A stretch of DNA of 64,000 nt from contig CAJYPV010000021.1 in NCBI GenBank assembly GCA_913776825.1, positions 1 to 64,000 of the forward strand, written 5' to 3'. Each line of letters begins with the position of its first letter. The first letter of the stretch is position 1. The notes under the pieces are model-generated. The model made no database searches, was not told the DNA's origin, and was given only the letters and a program-made list of their open reading frames with translations. The stretch is from Burkholderiaceae bacterium (lineage in GTDB: Bacteria > Pseudomonadota > Gammaproteobacteria > Burkholderiales > Burkholderiaceae_C). Of this stretch, positions 54,208 to 62,891 are shown piece by piece. Both the position numbers and the translations under genes were made by a program.

Positions 54208-55074
54208 ATGAATTCCAACGTCCCTGCCCCAGAGCCCCGGCGACCGCTGCTGCTGCTGGTGGACGATCAACCTGAAGAATTGAAGTGGCTGACCGAGCTG
54301 CTGCAGCCGCGCTATCGGCTGGCGTTCGCGGACAGCGGACGCAGCGGTCTGCACAAGGCGCAGGCCTTGCGGCCCGACCTGATCCTGCTCGACATCAACA
54401 TGCCGGACATGGATGGCTTCGCGGTGTGTCGCCTGCTGAAATCGGACCCCGCCACGATGGCCGCGCCGGTGCTGTTTCTCAGCGCACAGGGCGATGTGAA
54501 CAGCCGCGTGGATGGCCTGACCGTCGGCGCCGTGGACTTCGTCACGAAGCCCTTCCATCCGGAAGAAGTGCTGGCCCGCGTGCGGGTGCATCTGCAGTTG
54601 GCCGCAGAGCGTCAAGCGGTCGGTCGCGACGCGGACCTGTCGGGCGAGGGGTCAGGTGTCGCCTCCGGGACCTCGGCACCGATGGGCGCCTTCAGCGCCG
54701 GGGCGGCGGTCTCGTCCAGTTCACCCGAGCAGCGCCTGGCCACCGCGGCGCAGCGCTACATCCAGGACCATCTGGCCGAGACCCTGACGGTGAGCCTGGT
54801 GGCGAGGCAGGTGGGCTTGTCCGAGCGCCGTCTGCTGGCGCTGTTTCGTGAACAACTGGGGCAGACCGTTTCCGGCTTCATCAGCGAAGAACGGGTGCGC
54901 ACCGGCCAGCGGCTGCTGGCCGACACCGACATGAGCGTGCAGGATGTCGCTGCGCATGTCGGCTTCTCCAATCCCGGCAACTTCGCGACCGCCTTTCGCG
55001 AGCGCCATGGCGTGAGTCCGCAGGCGTATCGCCAGGCCTTGCGCGCGGGCCAACGCGGCAACGAGGCCGCGTGA
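54208..55074 (+). CDS. Response regulator with AraC-type DNA-binding domain
   Basis: 288 aa. The receiver (about 14-130) has LLLVDDQPEELKWL, phospho-Asp in LILLDINMPDMDGFAVC, Thr/Ser in VLFLSAQGD, and Lys in FVTKPFHPEEVLARV. After a Ser/Ala/Gly linker comes a complete AraC helix-turn-helix pair (about 180-280: LTVSLVARQVGLSERRLLAL, then VQDVAAHVGFSNPGNFATAF and RERHGVSPQAYR). It is divergent from tpsB across 224 bp and coupled to the kinase downstream (GTGA overlap). Control of tpsBA is the obvious hypothesis. Confidence 0.95.
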   Translation: MNSNVPAPEPRRPLLLLVDDQPEELKWLTELLQPRYRLAFADSGRSGLHKAQALRPDLILLDINMPDMDGFAVCRLLKSDPATMAAPVLFLSAQGDVNSRVDGLTVGAVDFVTKPFHPEEVLARVRVHLQLAAERQAVGRDADLSGEGSGVASGTSAPMGAFSAGAAVSSSSPEQRLATAAQRYIQDHLAETLTVSLVARQVGLSERRLLALFREQLGQTVSGFISEERVRTGQRLLADTDMSVQDVAAHVGFSNPGNFATAFRERHGVSPQAYRQALRAGQRGNEAA

Positions 55075-57734
55075 ACAGCCGCGCCGCCATCGCCTCCCGC
55101 CAACGCGCTTTGCCATTGGGCGGCCTGAGCCGGTGGCTCGGTCGATGGATCGATCCGTCGCGGATGAGCCGACGGATTCCGGCGTGGTGGTGGCTGATGG
55201 TGGCGATGTGGCTGGGGCCATCGATGCCGGCGACTGCGCAGTTCATCGATCCACCGTCGAGCGTGGTCTCACCGTCCACCGATGCCTCGGCGGCTCGCGC
55301 CAACGCCGCGCGGGATCGACGTGTGATGCCGCCGGCCGACCGTGTCCCGACGGACACTCGCTCCGCCCACGAGCGTCCCGTCGATCCGACCAGCACGCGG
55401 GACGGCGTGGTCGAGCTGCGGGAGTCCACGCCGGATCAACTGGACCTGTCCAGCAGCGGGCAACTGTGGATCGAACCGAATGCGGCGGCGCTGCCGGGCG
55501 GTCGACACCGGGCGCTGTCGCCGCCGGTCGTGCCAGAGGATGGCTGGCAGCCGATGAACCGCGCGCGCCTGACGCCGGGCTACACCCGCGATGCCTATTG
55601 GCTTCGCTGGACGCTGCATGAGACCGGGGAGGCGCCGCAGCGCCATGTGCTGATGCTGGATCCGGCGCGCATCGAATCAGTGACGCTCTATCAACGGCGC
55701 CTGTGGCCGGGCGGTGGCGCCGAGCCGTGGCGGATGGCGGAGGCCGGCACGGACCTGCCTTTCGCCGATCGGCCCTTGCCGCTGCGGGAAAGCGCCTTCG
55801 CGGTGACCCTGGAACCCGGCGAGACGCGCGAGCTGTGGCTGCGCGTGGCGAGCCGCAGCTCGCTGGCGGTGTCGCCGACCTTGTGGGTCTCCGAAGCGCT
55901 GGTGGCGGAGCAGCAGTGGCGGGTGATGCGCGACGGCATGCTGTCAGCGGCCGGCTTCACCCTGGCGCTGCTGGCGGCGGGATTGGCGCTCACGCTGCGG
56001 GATCGCGGCTATGGCTGGATCGCCGCCTTCCTGGCCGGCGCGATGGTCTATGAGATGACGATGCGCGGCACCGCCTTCGCCCGCTTCTGGCCCGAGGCCA
56101 CGGATTGGGCGCAGCGGGCGCTGGGCACCAGCGGCGCCTTGACGACGATGTGCCAGATCCTGGCGTTGTCGGCGGTGCTGCATCTCGCCAAGACGCAGCC
56201 GCGACTGCACCGCGCGATCCAGGTCGTGATCGCGCTGGGGCTGGTGGCGGTGGCGGTCTGCATCTGGGGCGACTATCAACTCGGCACGCGGCTGGCGGGC
56301 CCGGTCAACCTGGGCCTGAGCCTGCTGGGACTGGCGGCCAGCATTCGCGCCGCGCGCCGTCGCGATCCGGTGGCCGGGGTGTGGCTGTGCGCGCTGTTGG
56401 GCGTGATGCTGGGCATGGCGCCGCGTTATGCCAGTTTGCTGGGCTTTCTGCCGCATGCACCTTGGGTGGATCTGGCGCCGTCGGTGGTCGGCACCGGCGG
56501 TGCGCTGGCGGTGATCGTGGCCATGCTGCGCCTGCTGATGCAGGAGCGCCGTCGCCATGCGGAGGCGCTCGAAGCCGCCGTGGCCGAGCGCACCGCGGAG
56601 CTGGCGCGCGCCAGCGCCCATGCGCAGGCGAGCGACGCGGCGAAGGGCCGGCTGCTGGGCCACATGGGCCACGATCTGCGCGCGCCGCTGGCCTCGATGG
56701 TCCAGTTGACGCGTCGCTTGCGGCCGGGCCGGGATTTCGAGGCGCATCGTCAGGCCATCGAGCATGGCGGGCTGATGCTGCTCGACACCATCGACGAACT
56801 GCAGCGCTTCGCCCGCAGCCCGAATGCCGAGGCTGACACCGAGGTCGTGGCCGCGCCGGTCTATCTCTACGGCTTGCTGCATGAGCTGGCGCTGCAATCG
56901 CAGTCCTTGATGCTGGCCAGCACCAATCGGCTGAATCTGCAGGTCGATCCGGCCCTGCCGGCGGTGGTGGAAGTGGATGCGCGCCGGCTGCGGCAAGTGA
57001 TGCTGAACCTGCTGTCCAACGCGGCGAAATACAGCCGCGCCGGCGAGATCGCGGTGCGCGCCCGCGCGGTGCCGAACGGGCTGGCGCTGTCGGTCATCGA
57101 CCATGGTCCCGGCATGACCGCCGACGAACTGGCCCGTGTCTTCGAGCCCTTCATGCGTGGCCGCGCCGCGCACGGGGTGCCGGGGCTGGGACTGGGGCTG
57201 AGCATTGCCAAGCAGACGGTGCGGGCGATGGGCGGCGACCTGACCGCCACCAGCGCGCCGGGTCGCGGCGCGCAGTTCACCGTCGAGCTGCCGCTGGTGG
57301 CGGCCGACGAGCACCAGGTGCAGTGGCCGCGGCTGACGTCGGCGGGTCTGGACGGTCTGGGCGAAGGCTGGTTCGCCGTCGTGTGGGACCACACGCCCGG
57401 CGTGAAGGATGTGCTGCTTGAACGGCTGCTGCAATGCGGCTTCGACGCCAGTGCCGCCGATGAAGCGGGCGATGTCGAGCATCAGTTGGCGCAAGCCTCC
57501 GATGACGGGATGGGCCTGCTGCTGGTGACCTCGCCGGAGTCGCTGCCCTCGCCCACCTGGGTGTCGACGCTGCAGGCGCGCTGGCCGCAATTGCGCGTGC
57601 TGCTGTGCGCCGCTTATGCGCAGCGCGGTCGCGTCAGTGATGACCGATTGGCCTGGATGCCCAAGCCCGCGCCGCAGGAGCTGTGGGTGCCGGTGCTCAA
57701 GCGGCTGTGTCCGACGGTGGATCTGCCGGCCTGA
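55071..57734 (+). CDS. 7TMR-DISM sensor histidine kinase with C-terminal pseudo-receiver
   Basis: 887 aa, GTG start overlapping the regulator stop. A signal sequence leads into a periplasmic DISM-type beta-domain (about 105-280: AYWLRWTLHETGEAPQRHVL, then FAVTLEPGETRELWLRVASR). Seven membrane helices follow (about 290-480), then a coiled coil (EALEAAVAERTAELARASAH). The H box is GHMGHDLRAPLASMVQ, the N box MLNLLSNAAKYS, and the G boxes DHGPGM and GLGLGLSIAKQTVRAMGG. The last 120 residues look like a receiver (end MPKPAPQEL) but the phospho-Asp position reads LLVTSPESL. The gene overlaps the convergent peptidase gene by 38 bp. Confidence 0.92.
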   Translation: MNSRAAIASRQRALPLGGLSRWLGRWIDPSRMSRRIPAWWWLMVAMWLGPSMPATAQFIDPPSSVVSPSTDASAARANAARDRRVMPPADRVPTDTRSAHERPVDPTSTRDGVVELRESTPDQLDLSSSGQLWIEPNAAALPGGRHRALSPPVVPEDGWQPMNRARLTPGYTRDAYWLRWTLHETGEAPQRHVLMLDPARIESVTLYQRRLWPGGGAEPWRMAEAGTDLPFADRPLPLRESAFAVTLEPGETRELWLRVASRSSLAVSPTLWVSEALVAEQQWRVMRDGMLSAAGFTLALLAAGLALTLRDRGYGWIAAFLAGAMVYEMTMRGTAFARFWPEATDWAQRALGTSGALTTMCQILALSAVLHLAKTQPRLHRAIQVVIALGLVAVAVCIWGDYQLGTRLAGPVNLGLSLLGLAASIRAARRRDPVAGVWLCALLGVMLGMAPRYASLLGFLPHAPWVDLAPSVVGTGGALAVIVAMLRLLMQERRRHAEALEAAVAERTAELARASAHAQASDAAKGRLLGHMGHDLRAPLASMVQLTRRLRPGRDFEAHRQAIEHGGLMLLDTIDELQRFARSPNAEADTEVVAAPVYLYGLLHELALQSQSLMLASTNRLNLQVDPALPAVVEVDARRLRQVMLNLLSNAAKYSRAGEIAVRARAVPNGLALSVIDHGPGMTADELARVFEPFMRGRAAHGVPGLGLGLSIAKQTVRAMGGDLTATSAPGRGAQFTVELPLVAADEHQVQWPRLTSAGLDGLGEGWFAVVWDHTPGVKDVLLERLLQCGFDASAADEAGDVEHQLAQASDDGMGLLLVTSPESLPSPTWVSTLQARWPQLRVLLCAAYAQRGRVSDDRLAWMPKPAPQELWVPVLKRLCPTVDLPA

Positions 57735-58308
57735 GCGGGTGGGCGTCGGTCGTGTTCGCTGCTGCGGAAGCGGAAGCGGCCGCCGAGCCGGAGACCGACG
57801 CAGCGGGGACCGCGCTTGCCGCCAGCGCGTCACGGCAGCACAGCCACAGCCGCAGGTCGAATTCGAGCTGGGCGTAATCCGGCGCCATGTGATGGCAGAG
57901 CTGATAGAAGGCCTTGTCGTGATCGGGCTGTTTGATGTGGGCGAGTTCGTGGACCACGATCATCTTCAGGAAGTCCGCTGGCGCCTCGCGGAACAGGCTG
58001 GCGACGCGGATCTCCCTTCGCGCCTTTAGCCGGTTGCCTTGCACCGTGGTCGCTCGCGTGTGCGTCCCGAGCGCATGCTGGATCACCTTGAGCTTTGCGT
58101 CGTAGCTGACGCGCGCGAGCGGATCGGCATTGCGCATGAAGCGCTGCTTGAGGGCCTGGGTGTAATCGAACAGCGCCTTGTCGCTGCGGATCTCGTGGCC
58201 GTCCGGGTACTTGCGGGCCAGCAGCGGCGCCAGCTCGCCGCGGTCCATCAGCTCGCGCGCCTGCGCCACCAGGGCCGGCGGATAGCCCTGCAGATACTTC
58301 ATGCTCAT
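57697..58308 (-). CDS. YgjP/M48-type metallopeptidase domain protein (DUF45)
   Basis: 203 aa. The zinc site is HELAHIKQPDHDKAFY: HExxH with a downstream His in HDKAF, and CHHMAP following. The N-terminus is MKYLQGYPPALVAQARELM. DUF45/YgjP proteins are cytoplasmic SprT-like metalloproteins, usually linked to restriction or DNA repair contexts but poorly defined. ATG 58308 was chosen, with ATG 58302 possible. The last 35 residues are Ala/Ser/Pro-rich and overlap the 3' end of the convergent kinase gene. Confidence 0.88.
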   Translation of the reverse strand: MSMKYLQGYPPALVAQARELMDRGELAPLLARKYPDGHEIRSDKALFDYTQALKQRFMRNADPLARVSYDAKLKVIQHALGTHTRATTVQGNRLKARREIRVASLFREAPADFLKMIVVHELAHIKQPDHDKAFYQLCHHMAPDYAQLEFDLRLWLCCRDALAASAVPAASVSGSAAASASAAANTTDAHPLRPADPPSDTAA

Positions 58309-58346
58309 GGCGGGATTGTCGGTGATCGTTCTTCGGCCCATGCGCC

Positions 58347-58386
58347 CATCGGCACATCGGCACATCGGCACATCGGCACATCGGCC
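58347..58386. repeat. Octamer tandem array CATCGGCA x5
   Basis: Four exact CATCGGCA and one CATCGGCC in the 163-bp divergent region between the peptidase and ferredoxin genes. Flanked by further GCCCAT motifs, it would lie in the leader or promoter of the peptidase gene. Confidence 0.9.
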
Positions 58387-58471
58387 CAAGAGCCCATGAG
58401 CCCATCGCCCGACCCATGTGGCCGCCTGCCCGGTCGGTCGCCACTGTCGCGCGAGCGGGCATGATGGCGGC

Positions 58472-59011
58472 ATGAGCCACGCCAAGCGTCCCCTCGACTT
58501 CATCCCCTGCGCTGACAGTGCCGATCGCACCGACAGCGCCGCGGCGGGCCATGACGCTGCCCCGCCCACAGCCGCATCGCAGGATGGGGCCGCACTGACC
58601 GCACCAACCGCAACGACCGCCGACGTGTTCGAGGTCACGCTTCAACCGCAGGGTTGGCGCTTCGAGGCACCGGCCGATCAATCGCTGCTGCTGGCGGCGC
58701 TGGACATGGGGCTGCGCTTGCCGCATTCATGTCGCAACGGGACCTGCCGGGCTTGCATCGCGCGCCTGACGTCGGGCCGCATCGCCTACCGGATCGAATG
58801 GCCGGGGCTGTCGCGAGAGGAAAAGGACGAGGGCTGGATCCTGCCGTGCGTGGCCTGTGCTCGTTCCGATCTGGTGCTGGAGGCGCCGGCCGCGATCAAT
58901 CTGTTTGAGGTCGAGCCATCGGGATCGACGACGTCGCCGACATCGGCCACCGCATCGCCAACCGCCCAGGATCCTCGCCAGTCGCCCCAAGTGGCTCGGT
59001 CACCGACGTGA
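58472..59011 (+). CDS. 2Fe-2S ferredoxin-like protein
   Basis: 179 aa with a plant-type ferredoxin fold in the middle (about 50-150). Cluster ligands are SCRNGTCRAC (three Cys) and the fourth Cys in ILPCVACARSDLVLEA, matching Cx4Cx2C...C. The first 50 residues and last 30 are Ala/Thr/Ser/Pro-rich and probably disordered. ATG 58472 was chosen because GATGGCGG precedes it. No redox partner is encoded next to it. Confidence 0.88.
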   Translation: MSHAKRPLDFIPCADSADRTDSAAAGHDAAPPTAASQDGAALTAPTATTADVFEVTLQPQGWRFEAPADQSLLLAALDMGLRLPHSCRNGTCRACIARLTSGRIAYRIEWPGLSREEKDEGWILPCVACARSDLVLEAPAAINLFEVEPSGSTTSPTSATASPTAQDPRQSPQVARSPT

Positions 59012-59244
59012 AAAACGTACGGTGTCAGTGACGCCACCGTGACAGAAGCGAAGGTTCGCGTCGCAATTCACAAAGCCCCCTCTTTTCCATGCATCAGGTT
59101 GAACCCTGAGGGGGCAGCATGTCGATGGTCGAGCGCGATCGGGCGCTCGCTGGGGAAGCGCTGCGTCACGCTCACGAGACATGACGCCGAGCTTCCCTCG
59201 AGACATTCAAGAAGAAGCAAACCATCTGGGAAAAGGATGTGGAG
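59012..59244 (+). other. Leader region of the chemoreceptor gene
   Basis: 233 bp with two inverted repeats: GCCCCCTC 59075-59082 with GAGGGGGC 59108-59115 (inner TCAGG/CCTGA pairing), and CGAGCGC 59130-59136 with GCGCTCG 59143-59149. They could form a two-hairpin 5' leader. No known riboswitch signature is matched. Confidence 0.4.
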
Positions 59245-60786
59245 ATGATCAAGCTCAATCAATGGCGCCTGCGCAGCCGCGTGCTGGCGGGTTTCGCTCT
59301 GGTGATCGTGCTGATGGCGGTGGCGTCCACCGTGGGCATCGTGCGCGTGTCGATGCTGCATCAGCGCATCGAACGGCTGGTGGAAGTCGACATGCATGCG
59401 CTGGAGATTTCCCGCCAATGGGCTGGCCTGACCGAGGGCAACATTCAGCGGCGCATCGTGCAAATGGTGATGGACGACGAGGCGTTCGTGAAGGCCTTCA
59501 CCGCACGCTCCAAGGAACTGTCCGCGCGCATCGACAAGATCCAGAAGGAGCTCGACGAGAACGTCAAGGAGCCTGAAGGCGCCAAGCTGATCGATCAGAT
59601 CGGCGAAGCCCGCAAGAAGTACCAGGAGGCGCGGGATGCGCTGGCCAAGGTCAAGGCGAGCGGCGAGGACATCAAGGCGCGCGCGGCGACCGAGCTGATC
59701 CCGGCGATGAATGCCTATCTGGAAAGCATCGAGAAATTTGCCGACCATACCCGTGACCTGCTGCAGGCGGCGCGCGTGGAAGCGCAGGCCGAAGCGCAAA
59801 GCACGCGAGTGCTGGTGATGTCGCTGATGGGCGTGGCGATTCTGCTGGGCGTGGGCATCGCGCTGGTGATCACCCGCTCGGTGACCGAGCCGCTGGAGCA
59901 GGCGCAGACCCTGAGCCAGGCGATCGCCGATGGCGACCTGAGCCGCAGCGGTCATGCCGAGGGCCGGGATGAAGTGGCGGCCTTGAACCGATCGCTGCTG
60001 GAAATGCAGGCCCGTCTGGCCACCACGATTGCGGGCGTCCGCAGCGCGGCGGATCAGGTGCGCCATGCCTCCAGCGAGATCGCGACGGGCAATGCCGATC
60101 TTTCCAACCGGACCGAGCAGGCGGCGAGCAGCCTGGAAGAGACTGGCGCGGCCATGGCCCAGTTGGGCGAAGGCGTGAAGCTGAATGCCGAGGCGGCCCG
60201 TGAAGCCGACAGCCTGGCGCAGACCGCCTCTCAGGTCGCGGGGCGTGGTGGCGAGATGGTGGAGCAGGTCATCAGCACGATGAACGAGATCCAGCAGTCG
60301 TCCAACAAGATCTCCGACATCATCGGCGTGATCGACGGCATCGCCTTCCAGACCAACATCCTGGCGCTGAATGCCGCGGTGGAAGCCGCGCGGGCGGGTG
60401 AGCAAGGACGTGGCTTCGCTGTGGTCGCGAGCGAAGTGCGCTCGCTGGCGCAGCGCAGTGCGGAGGCGGCGAAGGAGATCAAGTCGCTGATCTCGGCCTC
60501 GGTGGAGCGTGTGGATGGCGGCAGTCGCCTGGTCGGTGACACCGGCGCCACGATGCGCGAGGTGGTGGAAAGCGTGCAGCGCGTGACCCGCATCATTGGC
60601 GAGATCTCGTCGTCGAGTGCGGCGCAGTCCCTCACGCTGGGTGAAATCGGCCAGGCCGTGCACCAGCTCGACCAGATGACCCAGCAGAATGCCGCGCTGG
60701 TGGAGGAATCCGCCGCCGCTGCCGAGAGCCTGCGGGATCAATCGGCCCAGTTGGTCGAAGCCGTCGCCAGCTTCAAGCTGCGCTGA
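59245..60786 (+). CDS. Methyl-accepting chemotaxis protein
   Basis: 513-aa chemoreceptor. TM1 (VLAGFALVIVLMAVASTVGI), a four-helix periplasmic sensor (about 33-185), TM2 (VLVMSLMGVAILLGVGIALV), HAMP (RSVTEPLEQAQTLSQAIADG), and the signalling hairpin with IDGIAFQTNILALNAAVEAA and RAGEQGRGFAVVASEVRSLA. No CheR-binding pentapeptide at the C-terminus (ends SFKLR). ATG 59245 has AAGG 8 nt upstream; the GTG at 59239 is too close to that site. The ligand is unknown. Confidence 0.95.
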   Translation: MIKLNQWRLRSRVLAGFALVIVLMAVASTVGIVRVSMLHQRIERLVEVDMHALEISRQWAGLTEGNIQRRIVQMVMDDEAFVKAFTARSKELSARIDKIQKELDENVKEPEGAKLIDQIGEARKKYQEARDALAKVKASGEDIKARAATELIPAMNAYLESIEKFADHTRDLLQAARVEAQAEAQSTRVLVMSLMGVAILLGVGIALVITRSVTEPLEQAQTLSQAIADGDLSRSGHAEGRDEVAALNRSLLEMQARLATTIAGVRSAADQVRHASSEIATGNADLSNRTEQAASSLEETGAAMAQLGEGVKLNAEAAREADSLAQTASQVAGRGGEMVEQVISTMNEIQQSSNKISDIIGVIDGIAFQTNILALNAAVEAARAGEQGRGFAVVASEVRSLAQRSAEAAKEIKSLISASVERVDGGSRLVGDTGATMREVVESVQRVTRIIGEISSSSAAQSLTLGEIGQAVHQLDQMTQQNAALVEESAAAAESLRDQSAQLVEAVASFKLR

Positions 60787-61635
60787 CCCACCCCGACCAT
60801 CACGACCCTCACGACCACCTCGGTGCCAGGTCGTGTCCGTCCTCGGTGCCAGGTCGTGTCTGTCCTCGGTGATCGAGGACGGGAGGGCTTGGGGTCTTGG
60901 CCCTGCCAAGGCCCCATGCCCTCGCGGCCCAGCGCGCCTAAAGAGGCAGGTGGGCGGTCTCACGACAAGCTGCGTGCGATGCCCACAGCCCCAACGAGCG
61001 CAGCCGGCGAGGCTGTCAGCCCCGCTGGCTCAGGCGCTCCGCATTCGCCCTCGTGTCTGACAGCCTCACCGGCTTCAACGACCGAGGTCGATCCCGCAAA
61101 CAGCCCGAAGCGAAGCGCTTCTGGACCACCTCGGTGCCAGGTCGTGTCTGTCCTCGTTGATTCGAGGACGGGAGGGCTTGGGGTTTTGGCCCTGCCAAGG
61201 CCCCATGCCCTCGCGGCCCAGCGCGCCTCAAGAGGCAGGTGGGCGGTCTCACGACACGCTGCGTGCGATGCCCACAGCCCCAACGAGCGCAGCCTGTGAG
61301 GCTGTCAGCCCGGCTGGCTCAGGCGCCCCGCATTCGCCCTCGTGTCTGACAGCCTCACCGGCTTCAACGACCGAGGTCGATCCCGCAAGCAGCCCGAAGC
61401 GAAGCGCTTCTGGACCACTCGGTGCCAGGTCTTGTCCGTCCTCGGTGAGTCGAGGACGGGAGGGCTTGGGGTTTTGGCCCTGCCAAGGCCCCATGCCCTC
61501 GCGGCCCGGCGCGCCTGACGAGGCAGGTGGGCGGTCTCACGACAAGCGGCGATGCCAACAGTCGGGCAGTCCCACAGCCAACTGCGACGCCAACCCGGTC
61601 GGCCGGCCTACATCAGCCCCCGAACGACCGAAAGG
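60787..61635. other. Non-coding repeat-rich gap between the chemoreceptor and minE
   Basis: 849 bp dominated by the 288-bp tandem repeat. No reading frame is conserved between copies, because small indels shift it. Final 80 bp before minE show nothing specific. Confidence 0.7.
60841..61552. repeat. 288-bp tandem repeat, about 2.5 copies
   Basis: Copies start at 60841, 61129 and 61417 (the last about 136 bp long), and a 23-bp partial unit precedes them from 60818. Copies are about 95% alike by eye. Each full unit contains GTCCTCG-x-CGAGGAC near its start and an 11-bp inverted repeat GAGGCTGTCAG/CTGACAGCCTC with a loop near 40 nt. It resembles a dispersed intergenic repeat that has been duplicated in place. 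Confidence 0.92.
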
Positions 61636-61899
61636 TCAGGCCTTCCGCCCCTCCGGCAATTCGATCTTGACCTCCAGCACCTCAAGGTCGTCCTGGCGTT
61701 CCATGTGGACCTTGATGTCGTCCGGATTGATGGCCACGTATTTGGAAATCACCGCCAGCAGCTCACGCTGCAGTTGCGGCAGATAGTCGGGGCTGGCGCT
61801 TCGGCCATTGCGTTCGTGGGCGAGGATCAGCTGCAGGCGCTCCTTGGCAACGCTGGCGGTGCTTTTCTTTTCGCCCAGGAAGAAGGACATGAATCCCAT
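61636..61899 (-). CDS. minE: Cell division topological specificity factor MinE
   Basis: 87 aa. Stimulates MinD ATPase and drives Min oscillation, placing the division site at midcell. N-terminal amphipathic membrane-targeting start [20 protein letters not shown], the MinD-binding segment [11 protein letters not shown], and the C-terminal topological domain ([17 protein letters not shown]). ATG 61899 has GGGAGAG upstream. It follows minD by 18 nt. Confidence 0.98.
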   Translation of the reverse strand: MGFMSFFLGEKKSTASVAKERLQLILAHERNGRSASPDYLPQLQRELLAVISKYVAINPDDIKVHMERQDDLEVLEVKIELPEGRKA

Positions 61900-61917
61900 G
61901 ATCTCTCCCGGTGAAGG

Positions 61918-62730
61918 TCAGCGACTGAACAGACGCTTGAAGAAGCCCGGCTTGACCGCTTCGATGAATCGCATCGGCTTGTCTTCGCCCAGGAAACGCG
62001 CCACGACGTCGGCATAGGCCTCGGCCACGTCGGAGCCCTTCATGTGGATCGCCGGCAGGCCCTGGTTGGACGCTTGCAGGACGATCTCGCTTTCCGGGAT
62101 GACGCCGATCAGCGGTGTGCGCAGGATCTCGTGGATGTCTTCCAGCGAGAGCATCTGTCCGCCTTCCACCCGGTTGGGGTTGTAGCGAGTGATGAGCAGA
62201 TGCTCCTTGACCGGCTCCTTGCCCTCGATCGCGCGCTTGGTCTTGCTGTTGAGCATGCCCAGGATGCGATCGGAGTCGCGCACCGACGAGACTTCCGGAT
62301 TGGTCACCACCAGCGCTTCGTCCGCATAGTGCATGGCCATCAGCGCGCCGGTCTCGATGCCGGCGGGCGAGTCGCAGACGATGTAGTCGAACTCCATCGC
62401 CTTGAGCTCTTCCAGCACCCGCTCCACGCCTTCCTGCTTGAGGGCGTCCTTGTCGCGGGTCTGGGAGGCGGCGAGGATGAAGAGCTTGTCGAGCTGCTTG
62501 TCCTTGATCAGCGCCTGACCCAGCTTGACCTCGTCGTTGATGACGTTGATGAGGTCATACACGACGCGACGCTCGCAACCCATGATGAGGTCGAGATTGC
62601 GCAGGCCGACGTCGAAATCGATCACGGCCGTCTTGTAGCCGCGCATCGCCAGTCCGGTGGCAAAACTGGCGCTGGTGGTGGTCTTGCCCACGCCACCTTT
62701 GCCGGAAGTCACCACAACGATCTTGGTCAT
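61918..62730 (-). CDS. minD: Septum site-determining ATPase MinD
   Basis: 270-aa deviant Walker ATPase (KGGVGKTTTSA near residue 11) that binds the membrane through a C-terminal amphipathic helix (KPGFFKRLFSR) and recruits MinC. Family sequences DFDVGLRNLDLIMGCERRVV, CDSPAGIE and VTNPEVSSVRDSDRI are intact. Middle gene of minCDE, 161 nt after minC. Confidence 0.98.
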   Translation of the reverse strand: MTKIVVVTSGKGGVGKTTTSASFATGLAMRGYKTAVIDFDVGLRNLDLIMGCERRVVYDLINVINDEVKLGQALIKDKQLDKLFILAASQTRDKDALKQEGVERVLEELKAMEFDYIVCDSPAGIETGALMAMHYADEALVVTNPEVSSVRDSDRILGMLNSKTKRAIEGKEPVKEHLLITRYNPNRVEGGQMLSLEDIHEILRTPLIGVIPESEIVLQASNQGLPAIHMKGSDVAEAYADVVARFLGEDKPMRFIEAVKPGFFKRLFSR

Positions 62731-62891
62731 GGGTCGAGGTCCTTTCAGTGAGTCGGTCGCTGTCGTCGCAGCTCAATCGGATTCGTTCGCGCCGTCCTTG
62801 GCACGCGGCGCGCCAGGGTGGGTCGGCCAAGCCGTCAACGCGTTCATGGATGCACGGATTCGATGATGCGGCATGCCGGTGAGTCGTCGAT

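Noticed and set aside
59012..59244. GEMM-type cyclic-di-GMP riboswitch before the chemoreceptor gene
   Set aside because: Only a short AAAGCC match; the conserved receptor bases and paired helices of GEMM-I are not present.
60823..61786. Small proteins encoded within the 288-bp repeat
   Set aside because: Indels between copies change the frame, and none has a ribosome site or conserved product.
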